Shown piece by piece: positions 54,994 to 64,000 of a stretch of DNA of 64,000 nucleotides (positions within the stretch are counted from its first letter, which is position 1; every line of letters begins with the position of its first letter). The notes beneath the pieces are model-generated. The model worked only from the letters and a program-made list of their open reading frames with translations. It searched no databases and was not told where the DNA came from. The stretch lies in NCBI GenBank assembly GCA_025655555.1, contig JAHXIQ010000008.1, forward strand, positions 86,968-150,967, in the 5' to 3' direction. The translations under genes were made by a program, and so were the position numbers. Source of the DNA: Candidatus Thiodiazotropha sp. (ex Myrtea sp. 'scaly one' KF741663) (GTDB lineage: Bacteria > Pseudomonadota > Gammaproteobacteria > Chromatiales > Chromatiaceae).

Positions 54994-55299
54994 GGCCAGA
55001 CCTAATAAACCATACAACATTAAATATATCCCTTTATCTGTTGATAATTAATATGTTTTTTAATCGTGTTATCAAAATTGATTTTTCACCCTAGAATTGG
55101 AATTAGCGCGATAGAACCGCATCCTGTGCGTAGAAAATGATTGTAGTGAGAGGCAATGCCACACCCTAGAATCCTCTCTCGACAAACTGGCAGAGACACG
55201 ATGTATTCAAATAGTGACTATAGGTTTTAGGAAAGCAAAGGTAACTATAGAATAAGCGAGATTTAGACACTTTCCACTCCCCAACAATAGGATAAAAAA
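54994..55299. promoter_or_regulatory. Promoter region of tpx
   Basis: About 306 bp with AT-rich centre and no gene. No operator that I can name; an AGGAT-type ribosome site precedes tpx. Confidence 0.4.
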
Positions 55300-55800
55300 A
55301 TGGCCCAAATTACCCTAGAAGGCAATGCGATCAACACCAATGGCGACCTGCCGGCAGTTGGCGCTGAGGCACCTGATTTCTCACTCACCAAAGGCGACCT
55401 CTCTGATGTCGGCCTGGCTGACTATGCCGGCAAAAAGAAACTGCTCAACATCGTGCCCAGTCTCGATACCGGTGTCTGTGCTGCCTCTACCAAGAAGTTC
55501 AATGAAGCCATGGCCGGTAAATCAAATGCTGTTGCCCTGGTTGTTTCAGCTGACCTCCCTTTTGCACAGAGCCGTTTCTGCAGTGCAGAGGGTATCGAAA
55601 ATGTCGACTCTCTCTCCATGATGCACAGCCGCAATTTTGCTAAGGATTATGGCGTGCTGATTACCGATGGTCCACTGGCTGGCATCACTGCAAGAGCAGT
55701 TGTGGTGGTGGATGAGAATAACAAAGTGGTTTACACGCAGCTGGTACCTGAGATTGTACAGGAACCCGATTACGATTCAGCACTGGCCCATCTGGACTGA
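55300..55800 (+). CDS. tpx: Thiol peroxidase (Tpx)
   Basis: A 166-residue peroxiredoxin of the Tpx family, beginning [18 protein letters not shown]. The peroxidatic Cys is in [11 protein letters not shown] (near residue 60) and the resolving Cys in SRFCSAEG (near 94). It reduces H2O2 and organic peroxides with thioredoxin. Monocistronic, ended by a strong bidirectional terminator. Confidence 0.95.
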   Translation: MAQITLEGNAINTNGDLPAVGAEAPDFSLTKGDLSDVGLADYAGKKKLLNIVPSLDTGVCAASTKKFNEAMAGKSNAVALVVSADLPFAQSRFCSAEGIENVDSLSMMHSRNFAKDYGVLITDGPLAGITARAVVVVDENNKVVYTQLVPEIVQEPDYDSALAHLD

Positions 55801-55824
55801 TTGGCCGCTTTAGATTGAGACAAT

Positions 55825-55854
55825 AAAAAACGGGCACCTAAGTGCCCGTTTTTT
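55825..55854. terminator. Bidirectional rho-independent terminator
   Basis: CGGGCAC-ctaa-GTGCCCG (55831-55848) flanked by A6 and T6 on either side. It serves tpx and the convergent 55869-56984 gene. Confidence 0.92.
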
Positions 55855-55868
55855 ATTTCCAAGATTCT

Positions 55869-56984
55869 TCAGGGTCTGCCATACGGTGAGTACTGAGGCG
55901 CATTCCTATATGGATTGTAACCTGGCGCCCTTGTACGCGGGTAGGATTGAGGAGGAGGTGGAGGCACCATCATGGCATCACGAAGTTCCCTCTCAGCCTG
56001 TATCAGATTGCGCATTGCTTCCATCTCGGCATCGGCCGCCTCACGAAGCTCATCAAACTCTTTAAGAATTTTAGCAACAGATTCCGCGTGAGGGTCAGCT
56101 GCCCCACCTTCTGCTGTCGCAGCACCACCGGCTGGTGATTCACTACCGCCTCTAGGAGCCTGCGTTGAAGCAGCCTCTACCTCGGCACTAGAGGCCGTCG
56201 GTGCTGAGGCATCTGAAGCAGCAGAAGACGCAGGCTCTGCAGCAGCCATCTCGCTTGTAGCGCTTGCAGTATCGGACGCCTGACTAGCTGCAGGTTGATC
56301 GCCTGCAACCTCCTCTGAAGCCGATTCTGCCGCAGAAACAACTTTCTCTGATTCAGCATGATCAACGGAAGTCGGTGCGGCCTCTCCTGTAACGGCTGTC
56401 TTTGCAGCTGCTGCAGAATCAGCACCGCTTTGCATAGAATGGGTCGCCTCTTTTGTCGCAGCGGTCTCTTCACCACTTGGGTGCTTTGCCAGAGAACGAA
56501 TATAGATGAAGGCCAACACCACGATGAGCAGCCAAAAAATTACCTTGACCCAGAAACCGCCTGAGCTTTTTGAACCTGTTGACATTGAACTTTCCTCCGA
56601 AGATTCCTCTTTTTTGAATTTTGCCTGGACGATGACGTCTGATGAGCGATCCGTTGACGCCTCTGCAGTTTTCTTTGAAGCATCTCCGGATGACGTGGCA
56701 GCGGCCACACCAACCGCTGCTGTCTGGCCAGGTTTAGGACTTCCAGTACTCTGTTTTCCCTGATCGGATGAAGCTTCAGTTGCAGATGCACGCTTCGCAA
56801 CCGGTGCTTTTTTACTCACCGCGGCTTTCTTACTAACAGCCTTTTTCTTTGCCACTTTTTTCTTGGCAACCTTTTTCTTTGCCACCTTTTTCTTGGCTGT
56901 TTTCTTTTTTACGGCAGCTTCTTTTGTCTCGGCATCCGCCCCAGCAGTCACTGTTTTTTCAGTGTCGTTCTTATCTTCCGCCAT
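55869..56984 (-). CDS. Lys/Ala-rich membrane protein with histone-like N-terminus
   Basis: A 371-residue, low-complexity protein. Residues about 25-65 are (A/V)KKK-type repeats. A single transmembrane helix (about 146-163, VKVIFWLLIVVLAFIYIRS) follows. The C-terminal half is Ala/Ser/Glu-rich and ends with a helical segment and a Pro/Tyr-rich tail. The basic tail is the type that binds DNA or membranes. Such Lys-Ala repeat plus membrane-anchor proteins occur in gammaproteobacteria but have no assigned function. The N-terminus is predicted cytosolic. Base composition and repeats suggest slippage-prone DNA. Confidence 0.6.
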   Translation of the reverse strand: MAEDKNDTEKTVTAGADAETKEAAVKKKTAKKKVAKKKVAKKKVAKKKAVSKKAAVSKKAPVAKRASATEASSDQGKQSTGSPKPGQTAAVGVAAATSSGDASKKTAEASTDRSSDVIVQAKFKKEESSEESSMSTGSKSSGGFWVKVIFWLLIVVLAFIYIRSLAKHPSGEETAATKEATHSMQSGADSAAAAKTAVTGEAAPTSVDHAESEKVVSAAESASEEVAGDQPAASQASDTASATSEMAAAEPASSAASDASAPTASSAEVEAASTQAPRGGSESPAGGAATAEGGAADPHAESVAKILKEFDELREAADAEMEAMRNLIQAERELRDAMMVPPPPPQSYPRTRAPGYNPYRNAPQYSPYGRP

Positions 56985-57069
56985 CTTAAATCCCCATTCT
57001 ACAAGCAGGTCATGAATCTACATATTAGCACAGCAGAAACCATGCTTCTCTCGTAATATCTCTCTCAAA

Positions 57070-57753
57070 TTAATGCTTTAAGTCTGTTAGCCAGTCCGCA
57101 ATCCAAGCATAGTGGAGGTCATCAGGCCTGATAACCTGGAGCCACTTGCCAACATGTTGTATGGCAACGAAACGTTCACCCTGCTGCGTCTTACCCGCCA
57201 GCGGCTTATCGATGCCCGGACCTGAGCGCAGATTGGCCTCGGCGGCACTGATTTCAACCTCAAAACCTACCCATTTTTCCTTCAGAATATCGGCCAGGTA
57301 AGGTTTAATCTGTTTTGATTTAGCACGAATTTTATCCTTGAGTATCTCACGGGCATCCTCGTGACCATTCCTCGCTGCCTTGAAGTACCAGCGAACGGCC
57401 TCATCATCATTCTGCTTAATACCCTCACCCTGGGTATAGGCCAGAGCCAGTGCAAACATGGCATCGCTGTGACCTCTATTAGCTGCCTGGCCCCACCAGT
57501 AGATGGCTTTCGGGATATCAACCCGCAGGCCATTTCCATTGGCGTACAGCCACCCCAGATGGAAGGATGCCTCTGTATGTCCACGCATCGCCAGTGGTCT
57601 CCAGAGACAGTAGGCCTCAGCAAAATCTCCCTCTTTCAATGACGCCATACCCATCTCGAATGGATCGGTCTGCGCTTCTGTTTGCAGTGATATAAATAGA
57701 ATTAAATAAGCGCAGTATCTTATTGATATTAATTTATTTATTATTTCAATCAT
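57070..57753 (-). CDS. Sel1-repeat protein with C-terminal SH3 domain
   Basis: A 227-residue exported protein (signal or anchor about 8-27). It has three to four Sel1-like repeats, recognisable by A-x-x-x-L-x-x-x-Y-x-x-G spacing (for example ASFHLGWLYANGNGL and AMFALALAYTQGEGI). A bacterial SH3 domain (about 165-225, NLRSGPGIDKPLAG) follows. Such proteins are thought to scaffold envelope complexes or bind peptidoglycan. No partner is obvious from neighbours. Confidence 0.8.
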   Translation of the reverse strand: MIEIINKLISIRYCAYLILFISLQTEAQTDPFEMGMASLKEGDFAEAYCLWRPLAMRGHTEASFHLGWLYANGNGLRVDIPKAIYWWGQAANRGHSDAMFALALAYTQGEGIKQNDDEAVRWYFKAARNGHEDAREILKDKIRAKSKQIKPYLADILKEKWVGFEVEISAAEANLRSGPGIDKPLAGKTQQGERFVAIQHVGKWLQVIRPDDLHYAWIADWLTDLKH

Positions 57754-57810
57754 GCGCTAAGATGCAGTAAATTGAGGCGGTGTAATATCCACCCATTCTA
57801 TCCAGAATTG

Positions 57811-58557
57811 CTATGAGGCTCTAAGCGCCAAAAGCGTAATCAGCAGCGTTTTCACCTGCTCCATACCCTGGACCAGATTTTTTTCGATCTCCTTCATGCT
57901 GATCGGATCGCTGCCCCGCCCGGCGGCCCAGTTGGCGACCACGGCACAAGAGGCATAACAGAGATTCAATTCACGAGCCAGGGAGGCTTCTGGCATCCCG
58001 GTCATACCGACGATATCACAACCGTCACGTTCCATACGATTGACCTCGGCAGCCGTCTCAAGCCGCGGACCCTGGGTGGCGCCATAGGTCCCACCCGCTA
58101 TCGGTTTGACCCCACTACTCTCTCCAGCATCCAGCAAATGTTGACGAAGGGATTCACAGTAGGGCTGAGTAAAATCAATATGGGTGACATGGGGAAGATC
58201 AGCCTCGTACAGAGTGTGCTCACGACCAAAGGTATAGTCGATGATCTGATCTGGGATTGCGATCAGTCCAGGCCCCATGGTTTTTTTGATTCCACCTACG
58301 GCGGCTACACCAATAACGTTTTCCACACCCACATGTTTGAGCGCCCAAAGATTTGCCCGGTAATTTACCCGATGGGGGGGGATACTATGGGCTGGACCAT
58401 GCCGGGGCAGGAAGACCACCTCTTTTCCCCCGAGTCTTCCATGGGTCAGCGGCGCAGAGGGCTCGCCGAAGGGTGTGTGGCAGACCTCACGATGAACGAT
58501 CTCGAGGTTGGGTATCTTATCCAGACCCGTGCCGCCGATAATGGCTAATTCTGACAT
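57811..58557 (-). CDS. mtnP: S-methyl-5'-thioadenosine/thioinosine phosphorylase
   Basis: A 248-residue purine-nucleoside-phosphorylase-fold protein. It has IIGGTGLDK, PRHGPAHSIPPHRVNYRANLWAL and GMTGMPEASLARELNLCYAS. It cleaves MTA (or MTI in gammaproteobacteria with the deaminase route) to recycle methionine and purine. The 246-aa class is usually the MTIP type, but substrate cannot be proven here. Confidence 0.85.
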   Translation of the reverse strand: MSELAIIGGTGLDKIPNLEIVHREVCHTPFGEPSAPLTHGRLGGKEVVFLPRHGPAHSIPPHRVNYRANLWALKHVGVENVIGVAAVGGIKKTMGPGLIAIPDQIIDYTFGREHTLYEADLPHVTHIDFTQPYCESLRQHLLDAGESSGVKPIAGGTYGATQGPRLETAAEVNRMERDGCDIVGMTGMPEASLARELNLCYASCAVVANWAAGRGSDPISMKEIEKNLVQGMEQVKTLLITLLALRAS

Positions 58558-58783
58558 TGTTTTTCAATTTTGTTGGGTGTGAAGAGTCAGCCAATTCTAC
58601 CGTGATGCCGTCGTTATGAGAATCCAGAGATTGATCTCGTCCATATGATCCTCGAATAGCCTTACAGGATAGGCATCTCACCGACGGCTTTAACTAGATC
58701 AACATTTTGTAGATTAGAAAATGGAGGGGACAGGACAAGCCCCCTTGATCAACTGCGTGCTTCCTAGAAGCGACCCAAATGAA

Positions 58784-58813
58784 ACGGGGAAAGCGCTTTC
58801 ACGCTTCCCCCGT
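58784..58813 (-). terminator. Hairpin terminator of the hemerythrin-like gene
   Basis: ACGGGGAAAGCG (58784-58795) and CGCTTCCCCCGT (58802-58813), paired with one mismatch, followed by a T-rich stretch on the minus strand. It lies about 30 bp past the gene stop. Confidence 0.6.
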
Positions 58814-58841
58814 CTTTTTCTATCGTTATTTAACCTAAATC

Positions 58842-59282
58842 TCAGACGGCACGTGCCAAAACACCCGTGCTTTCCAGTGTGGGTATCAGGATCGATTCTT
58901 CACGCTGTATGCGATCTTCGATCATATCGAAGACCTCCATGGTTTCCGCGATGAATTCATCACTGAAGTTGAAATCACAGTTCTTCAACCACTTTGCATG
59001 GTATCTCTCGAACTGTTTTCTCATCGGTTTCTGACCGTTGAGAAATCCCCATGCCATGGATTTGAGCTTGGGATCCTGATGTATCAGCAGGTCAGGATAT
59101 ATGGCTCTGTCCTGTTCCGTCATGTGCTCCTTCATCTTATCAGCCAAATCACAAATCAGTTTGTGTGTTGTCATGGCGTTTGGTCGAATACTCAACTGCT
59201 CTTTGGTCATCATTGCCCTAAGATCACTGATCATATCCAACATGTCAGTATGACTGCCTTTTAGGTTTTCTATTGCGCTCAC
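58842..59282 (-). CDS. Hemerythrin-like diiron-domain protein
   Basis: A 146-residue four-helix protein. The start is the GTG at 59282, six bases after GGAGG. His/Glu residues occur in helical context (NLKGSHTDMLD, TTHKLICDL, MKEHMTEQDRAIYPDLL, IEDRIQREESILIPTLE). The pattern resembles the HHE/hemerythrin-domain superfamily. Not all canonical ligands can be matched by eye, so diiron binding is uncertain. It could sense or store O2 or NO, fitting the respiratory setting. Alone in its operon. Confidence 0.6.
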   Translation of the reverse strand: MSAIENLKGSHTDMLDMISDLRAMMTKEQLSIRPNAMTTHKLICDLADKMKEHMTEQDRAIYPDLLIHQDPKLKSMAWGFLNGQKPMRKQFERYHAKWLKNCDFNFSDEFIAETMEVFDMIEDRIQREESILIPTLESTGVLARAV

Positions 59283-59358
59283 TACCACCCTCCAATATTC
59301 ATCTTTGCATCCGTGTATATTCGCTTTGCGAAAGGATTGCGATACAACATACGGCTAT

Positions 59359-59398
59359 CCGGTCTTCGCCGGTTGATTAGCCCGCTTACGGCGTAAGC
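59359..59398. repeat. Tandem small palindromes (REP-like)
   Basis: CCGG-TCTTCG-CCGG (59359-59372) and GCTTAC-GGC-GTAAGC (59384-59398) lie side by side in non-coding DNA between the hemerythrin-like gene and hpt. Likely a REP-type element; function unknown. Confidence 0.45.
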
Positions 59399-59507
59399 TT
59401 GGACCATATGGGGAAAAATGGCAATAGGTACTTAATTCTATTAGAATTTTCTCAAGACACCCCCACGGGTAATCCCTTAAATTCACCTTAACGCAGTAGG
59501 GAAAATA

Positions 59508-60062
59508 CTAATCTTCAGGGATGGCAAGAATCGCCGGTACGTTTCGAAGATAACCTTTGTAGTCCATGCCGAAGCCGAATACATAGCGATCCTCTACTTC
59601 TAAACCCACAAAATCAGCCTTGTAGCCATTGCTTCTGTCATGCACTTTTTCCACCAGCACTGCGCTATAGACCGCCGATGCGCCAGCCTCGTGACAGGCT
59701 TTGACAATGGCAGCCAAGGTAATGCCTTCGTCCAGAATATCATCAATAACCAGCACGACCTCTTCTTTTAGAGAGGTGCTTGGCTGTCCAATCCACTCAA
59801 GATCGGCACCGGACATCTCTCCGCGATACCGGGTGGCATGGACATAGTCCTGCCTTAGAGGAAAATCCAGACGCGTCAATAGATGTCCTGTCGGTATCAG
59901 TGCACCATTGAGTACGCATAGAACAATGGGATCCTCTCCCGACAGTTTGTCGGTAATCTCGTTGGCGAGCCGGTCGAGCGTTTGCTCAACCTCAGCTCTT
60001 GAGTAGAGCTCCTGCGCATTGGCAAGCGTATCTGCGGCTTCTTTTGGCGTGATCATAGTCAT
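59508..60062 (-). CDS. hpt: Hypoxanthine-guanine phosphoribosyltransferase
   Basis: A 184-residue type I PRTase with the PRPP motif VVLVIDDILDEGITL (near residue 103). It carries CVLNGALIPTGHLLTRLDFP and VGLEVEDRYVFGFGMDY. It salvages hypoxanthine and guanine. It follows nagZ with 6 bp between, so the two are an operon. The ATG at 60062 is chosen; ATG at 60056 is also possible. Confidence 0.9.
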   Translation of the reverse strand: MTMITPKEAADTLANAQELYSRAEVEQTLDRLANEITDKLSGEDPIVLCVLNGALIPTGHLLTRLDFPLRQDYVHATRYRGEMSGADLEWIGQPSTSLKEEVVLVIDDILDEGITLAAIVKACHEAGASAVYSAVLVEKVHDRSNGYKADFVGLEVEDRYVFGFGMDYKGYLRNVPAILAIPED

Positions 60063-60068
60063 ACTTCT

Positions 60069-61118
60069 TCAATCGAGATTGAGACTGAGTGTGGTTTCAT
60101 CAGGGTTTTGTGCAAGTTTGTCCACGGCCTCTTTCCAGCGTGGATCCATGTGAAGTGTTTGGAGACTCAGCGGTTTACGGCCATGCATTCTCACCAGGCG
60201 CACGTGCATTGCCGGATCATCATACCCCTTGAGATGATCGAGCACTTCAAGCGCGGCCGGGCGATTATTACAAACAAGCACCATGTCGCAACCGGCTGTC
60301 AGTGCAGCCTCCGCTCGGGATGCATAGCTGCCCGCCGCATCGGCGGCAGCCATATTGAGATCATCACTAAAAATGATGCCTTGAAATCCCAACTGCCCAC
60401 GTAGAATCTTTTGCAGCCAGAAATGCGAGAACCCAGCCAGATGGTTATCGATACGCTGGTAGATGACATGTGCCGGCATCACAGCTTCCATTCCCGCTTG
60501 GATCATATGACCAAACGGACGCAGGTCTTCTAATTCAATGTCCTCGAAACGTCTCACATCTACCGGCAATTCAGTATGGGAGTCACCCGCCACACCCCCA
60601 TGACCGGGAAAATGCTTGCCCACCACCGCCATACCGGCAGTGTGACTACCCACCATCCAGGCATGCGCCAGTCTGGCTACGGTGTCCGGTTCCTTAGCGA
60701 AGGCCCGGTCTCCGATCACCCGACTGATGGTGTGACCCAGATCGAGTACAGGCGCAAAGCTGAAATCAACGCCACAGGTTCGCAGTTCAGCAGCCATCAA
60801 CCAGCCGCCTAACTCAGCCAGTTTCAGGCCGCGACTAGGCTGGCGCTCGTACTGCTCGCCATACCAAGCTGCAGGCGGCAGATGGGTAAAGCCCTCCCTG
60901 AATCGCTGTACCCGTCCGCCCTCGTGATCCACAGCGATCAAAAGATGGGGATTTCTGACCTCATGTATCTCCTGGCAGAGCGAGCTCAACTGCGCATGCG
61001 AGGTGTAGTTGCGGGAAAAAAGGATCACTCCGCCCACAGCGGGGTGTTGCAGGAGCACTTTTTCTTCCTGCAAGAGGGTGGTTCCCTCAAGATCGAGCAT
61101 GACCGGTCCGAGACTCAT
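60069..61118 (-). CDS. nagZ: Beta-N-acetylhexosaminidase NagZ
   Basis: A 349-residue family 3 glycosidase. The start is the ATG at 61118 (MSLGPVMLDLEG), which matches NagZ N-termini; the frame begins at a TTG 21 bases earlier. Catalytic region: KHFPGHGGVAGDSHTELP, and the nucleophile Asp in FSDDLNMAA. It removes GlcNAc from muropeptides in peptidoglycan recycling. Cytosolic, no signal. Confidence 0.92.
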   Translation of the reverse strand: MSLGPVMLDLEGTTLLQEEKVLLQHPAVGGVILFSRNYTSHAQLSSLCQEIHEVRNPHLLIAVDHEGGRVQRFREGFTHLPPAAWYGEQYERQPSRGLKLAELGGWLMAAELRTCGVDFSFAPVLDLGHTISRVIGDRAFAKEPDTVARLAHAWMVGSHTAGMAVVGKHFPGHGGVAGDSHTELPVDVRRFEDIELEDLRPFGHMIQAGMEAVMPAHVIYQRIDNHLAGFSHFWLQKILRGQLGFQGIIFSDDLNMAAADAAGSYASRAEAALTAGCDMVLVCNNRPAALEVLDHLKGYDDPAMHVRLVRMHGRKPLSLQTLHMDPRWKEAVDKLAQNPDETTLSLNLD

Positions 61119-61238
61119 CCTGTACACTGCCTCATTCAATATTTCCCGCAGTATGCCGTAAATATATGTATGCAGAAAACAGTAAATCCACCTGAGGCTG
61201 CTATCAGCAGGCCCTGAAAGTAAACGAGGTAAGGCAAG

Positions 61239-61658
61239 GTGAACTATAAGCGTGTACTAGTTCTTCTCCTAATGGCACTCCTATTCACCGCACAGCCTTT
61301 ATCGGCAGCCGACGAGGAAAAGGAGGAAGAGCCGCAGGCGCCTGCTACGATCAGCTATTACCAAATCAAGCCCTCACTGGTAGCCAATCTAGCCAGTGGC
61401 GGTAAATATATTCGCTGTGATATCCAATTGATGACCAAGGATGATGCCTTTCTGGAAGACCTCAAACTGCATGGCCCGGCAATTCGTCACACACTGTTGT
61501 TGTTGCTCTCTGAGCAGGATGGTCAGAGCATCAAGGCACCCGCAGGTAAGGAGGCTTTACGTAAAAAGGCCCTCAGTCAGGTCAATAAATTAATGGAAGA
61601 GCAGGCAGGGAAAGCGGGGCTGGATGCACTCTTTTTTACGACCTTCTTCGTTCAGTAG
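61239..61658 (+). CDS. Secreted FliL-like protein
   Basis: A 139-residue protein read from a GTG at 61239 (GAGG eight bases upstream). Signal peptide (cleavage near LSA-ADEE), then the FliL-type periplasmic domain (YYQIKPSLVANL, KYIRCDIQLMTKDD, EALRKKALSQVNKLME and the final VFFTTFFVQ-like end, here LFFTTFFVQ). Ordinary FliL has a transmembrane helix; here it looks like a cleavable signal, so the protein could be free in the periplasm. No other flagellar gene is nearby. A second, non-flagellar FliL paralogue is likely. Confidence 0.75.
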   Translation: MNYKRVLVLLLMALLFTAQPLSAADEEKEEEPQAPATISYYQIKPSLVANLASGGKYIRCDIQLMTKDDAFLEDLKLHGPAIRHTLLLLLSEQDGQSIKAPAGKEALRKKALSQVNKLMEEQAGKAGLDALFFTTFFVQ

Positions 61659-61975
61659 AGAAAGAATACACCGGTCCGCCCAATAAATTAGAGATTGTCG
61701 TAAAATGTGAGATGGGCTAGTCGGTCACTACTGAGACTCATCCTCGCGCATCTTCTCCCCTATCTGCTGACAGCCTGCAGATAGGAAAATCCAATTCTCG
61801 ATCCACGGCATTTTCAATGGCGGTCATCATCTAACACTCCGTAAAGTCCGTTGTGATACAGATTCAGAAGACTCTCACTTACATGCCTATTCATAGACAG
61901 GCATAGCAGAAAGTGGCCGGTGAATTCATCTACAGTCACTGTCTCTGCCATGCCTGCTATGGCCTTAATACACCA
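61659..61975. other. Gene-free stretch with a 9-bp perfect hairpin
   Basis: CCTATCTGC (61759-61767) and GCAGATAGG (61777-61785) with a 9-nt loop, between convergent genes. No U-run, so not a standard terminator. No coding frame is supported here. Confidence 0.4.
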
Positions 61976-63937
61976 CTAAGGCGCTCTGAAAAAGCCGGGG
62001 TCAGTGTCGTAGATTGACACATTGTCATACTGCGAATAGCCATCTTCCGCACTGCCGGGAGGCGTGTGGGAGATTTGTGGTGTCAGCACCAGATGATTTG
62101 GCGAGTGGCCTGGATTATGGTTGAGTACCACATCACTGCGCTCAATAATCAATTCACCATTGCTGTACAACTGGACAAGGCCGTTCGCAGCACCGTCGGT
62201 AGAATTTCGAATATGCAACTGCAGGTAGAGCTTTTCATTCTCTGGGATGGGTTCTGGTGCATAGTCCCCCAGCCACTCCCCGCCCGGTATCCAGTGGCCA
62301 TTATTATCGAATAACTCCTTGCTGAGCCTGAATCTGTGTCCATTACCGTTATCCATAGCTCCAAGCACCACCTGAGATGTACGTGTACGATCGTCTGGGC
62401 TGCTCCAGTTAAAATATAGAACCTTACTGGCCTGACCAGTATTTGGATTGTAGATCGAGGTATTATTGATCTGGTATTCAAAATTGAGCCAAAGCTCATT
62501 TACCGGTTCTTCATCGATGCCTGGATAGGCACCAAAGTTATGCCTTAGCCATACTTCGTTGGAGCTGCCAGCCCGATAATTGAACTGGGCAACTTGAGAG
62601 CTCCCAGTTTGAGGGAATGTGATCGTGGCACCACCACCGGACTGCGCAGTTCTCGCATCCATCCAATCGATGGCAGGTGATGAGCCCTCCATGTCGGCGC
62701 TGAAGAATGGGGTTACATAAGTGCCACCACCAAGCATGTTGTGCTCATCATTACTACTAGATACCTCATAGATCGCATAAACTGGTTTGTCGCTTTCGAA
62801 GTAGGCACCGTACTGAATGTGAGTGCCGTTGGTAGGCGATCCAAAATAGGCCTTGCCGGGATAATTCCCATTAGCATTACATGAGCTCGTCTCTGGTGGG
62901 CTGTTGCCATTATAGAGAGTAACGCTGGTGTTAGCCCCAGGGCAGGCTACGGCAATGTACTGCGTATCACGCGGCAGGCCAAAACGAGTGTTCAGCAATG
63001 ATGTGGGGAAAAAGGCAGTTTGATCAGCGCCATCACCATCTGCAATCTGTACAGCGCCAATGGGTTTATCGGCTACCAAGTGGAGTGCGCTGCCTTGAGC
63101 TTGCCTTGTGTTGTCACCAATAGTCACAGCCTGTTTATCACCAGACTGAAGCGTGTAGCTAGACTGGTGACCGTCACTGCTATACACCGTCACATGGGTG
63201 TCATCCTCCACGGCGCCTATGTTTGCACTCGTGCAGCGAAAGCCCCACAATTCCGTAGCAGCAGGTGGTACTGGTGACGCATCCGCATACCAGGATGCAC
63301 TCGCGGGATCACCTCTGTGCATAACAAGGATAGGGCTTGCAGAAGTAATCACTGCCGATAGGTTTTGAACCTCACCCGCGTTAAATTCTACCACCTCTCC
63401 TTGCGGAAGGTTAAGCTGATGATGCACAGCGCCCACCGTGACCTGAGCCGTCGTATCACCGTTTGGCGAAACCAAATAGTACCAATGGCTGTAGCGAGAA
63501 TGTGGCATAACGAACTGTGTGCCTAGCATAGAGGCATGAACAGGCATATCCGTCGCTGCAATGTTACTTCCAATCTCAAAGGGTCCGGTACCCGTTACTA
63601 CCATTCCCTGTGACAAAACAGGTCCGGTGCTCGACCACAAAGAACCGGTCTCATAGAGATCGAGATTGAGCGTCCGGTCACCCGCAGTGACCACGTTATT
63701 GTCAGCAAGACTTATGACACCAGCCGATACTAACGCCGGGTTGAGAACGACATAACTATTTTGAGTCAATTGCGGTGGGTTAGGTGTATCACTTTCCAAA
63801 AAGCCGTCAGGTGGACCAATGTAACTATCGTTAATCTCCAGCTCATCAATTATATAGTAGTTGTCTTGGTCAGAGACTGCTTGGTCATTGTTGTATCCAC
63901 CAATAATATCAATGGGTCTTAGGAAGCAAATTGCATG
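61976..63937 (-). pseudogene. Large surface/adhesin-like protein, 5' part probably disrupted
   Basis: The frame is open from 63937 down to 61976 (the stop at 63938-63940 closes it upstream). No ATG with a ribosome site is seen in the first 45 codons; the first start-like codon is a TTG at 63799, which would give 607 residues. No signal peptide follows it. The body resembles IgGFc-binding/adhesin repeats (for example PSNTLYNG-like, NSSLTRFGLP-like strings) followed by a lectin/LamG-like C-terminal domain (about 400-590). The residues before 63799 (YIIDELEINDSYIGPPDGF) mirror the C-terminal QYDNVSIYDTDPGFF, as if another such domain preceded it. So the real N-terminus appears lost upstream of 63940. 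Confidence 0.55.
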
Positions 63938-63940
63938 CTA

Positions 63941-64000
63941 ATATGCATTTGCGCCCATGTATTACAGTAAAAACAGGTACTATAAATATTCTAAAATCAG
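63941..64000. other. AT-rich window end, possible mobile-element boundary
   Basis: The last 60 bases carry no gene and differ in composition from the coding frame they interrupt. A TTGCATGC...ATGCATTTGCG-like sequence spans the break at 63931-63952 and may be an element terminus. This cannot be identified from the visible part. Confidence 0.25.

Overview
The window is a gammaproteobacterial chromosome segment. The gene set suggests a metabolically flexible bacterium that combines respiratory formate oxidation, reduction of nitrogen or sulfur oxyanions by multihaem cytochromes, and assimilatory sulfate reduction. Gene content and family resemblance recall sulfur-oxidising lineages such as Sedimenticola or Thiodiazotropha. 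That placement is an inference; no rRNA or other taxonomic marker is in the window.

Layout. 1-2439 holds an incomplete RpfC-like hybrid histidine kinase (minus). 3254-5487 is an arsenate detoxification pair (dedicated GAPDH plus ArsJ). 5493-8566 is a short array of minus-strand gene cassettes separated by attC-like sites, with no integrase in the window (a CALIN). 9067-11046 is an SLC13 permease. 11673-17607 is sulfur assimilation: a CysB-type regulator divergent from cysJ-cysI-cysH-cysC. Then come an alkaline-phosphatase-superfamily hydrolase, pyruvate kinase and a histone-H1-like basic protein.

21576-27652 is a dense multihaem cytochrome region: an octahaem tetrathionate-reductase-type cytochrome with a cytochrome b, a pentahaem cytochrome, and a divergent octahaem HAO-family protein with a NapC-type tetrahaem quinol dehydrogenase (25 c-type haem motifs in four proteins). 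Two paralogous small membrane proteins follow.

29149-54993 is a formate dehydrogenase and molybdenum/tungsten island. The minus-strand operon carries DUF3305, DUF3306, a poly-[4Fe-4S] protein, a TorD-like chaperone, a small Tat protein, FdhA (Cys, not Sec), FdhB, FdhC, and a NarI/DsrM-like plus HdrD/DsrK-like pair. Divergent from it is moaA-fdhD-HTH/PBP regulator. Farther along are moaB, a sensor kinase with its NtrC-type activator, and tupABC-mobA-mobB-moeA-thioredoxin-like. Three sigma-54-type promoters (fdh operon, moaA, tupA), each with GG-N10-GC spacing, and repeated GG..TGTCCC-type palindromes upstream suggest that the local two-component system controls formate oxidation, cofactor synthesis and oxyanion uptake as one regulon.

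55300-64000 is mostly housekeeping: tpx, a Lys/Ala-rich membrane protein, a Sel1-repeat/SH3 protein, an MTA/MTI phosphorylase, a hemerythrin-like protein, hpt, nagZ, a secreted FliL-like protein, and the downstream part of a large surface protein whose 5' end looks disrupted near the window edge. No tRNA, rRNA or CRISPR array was seen.
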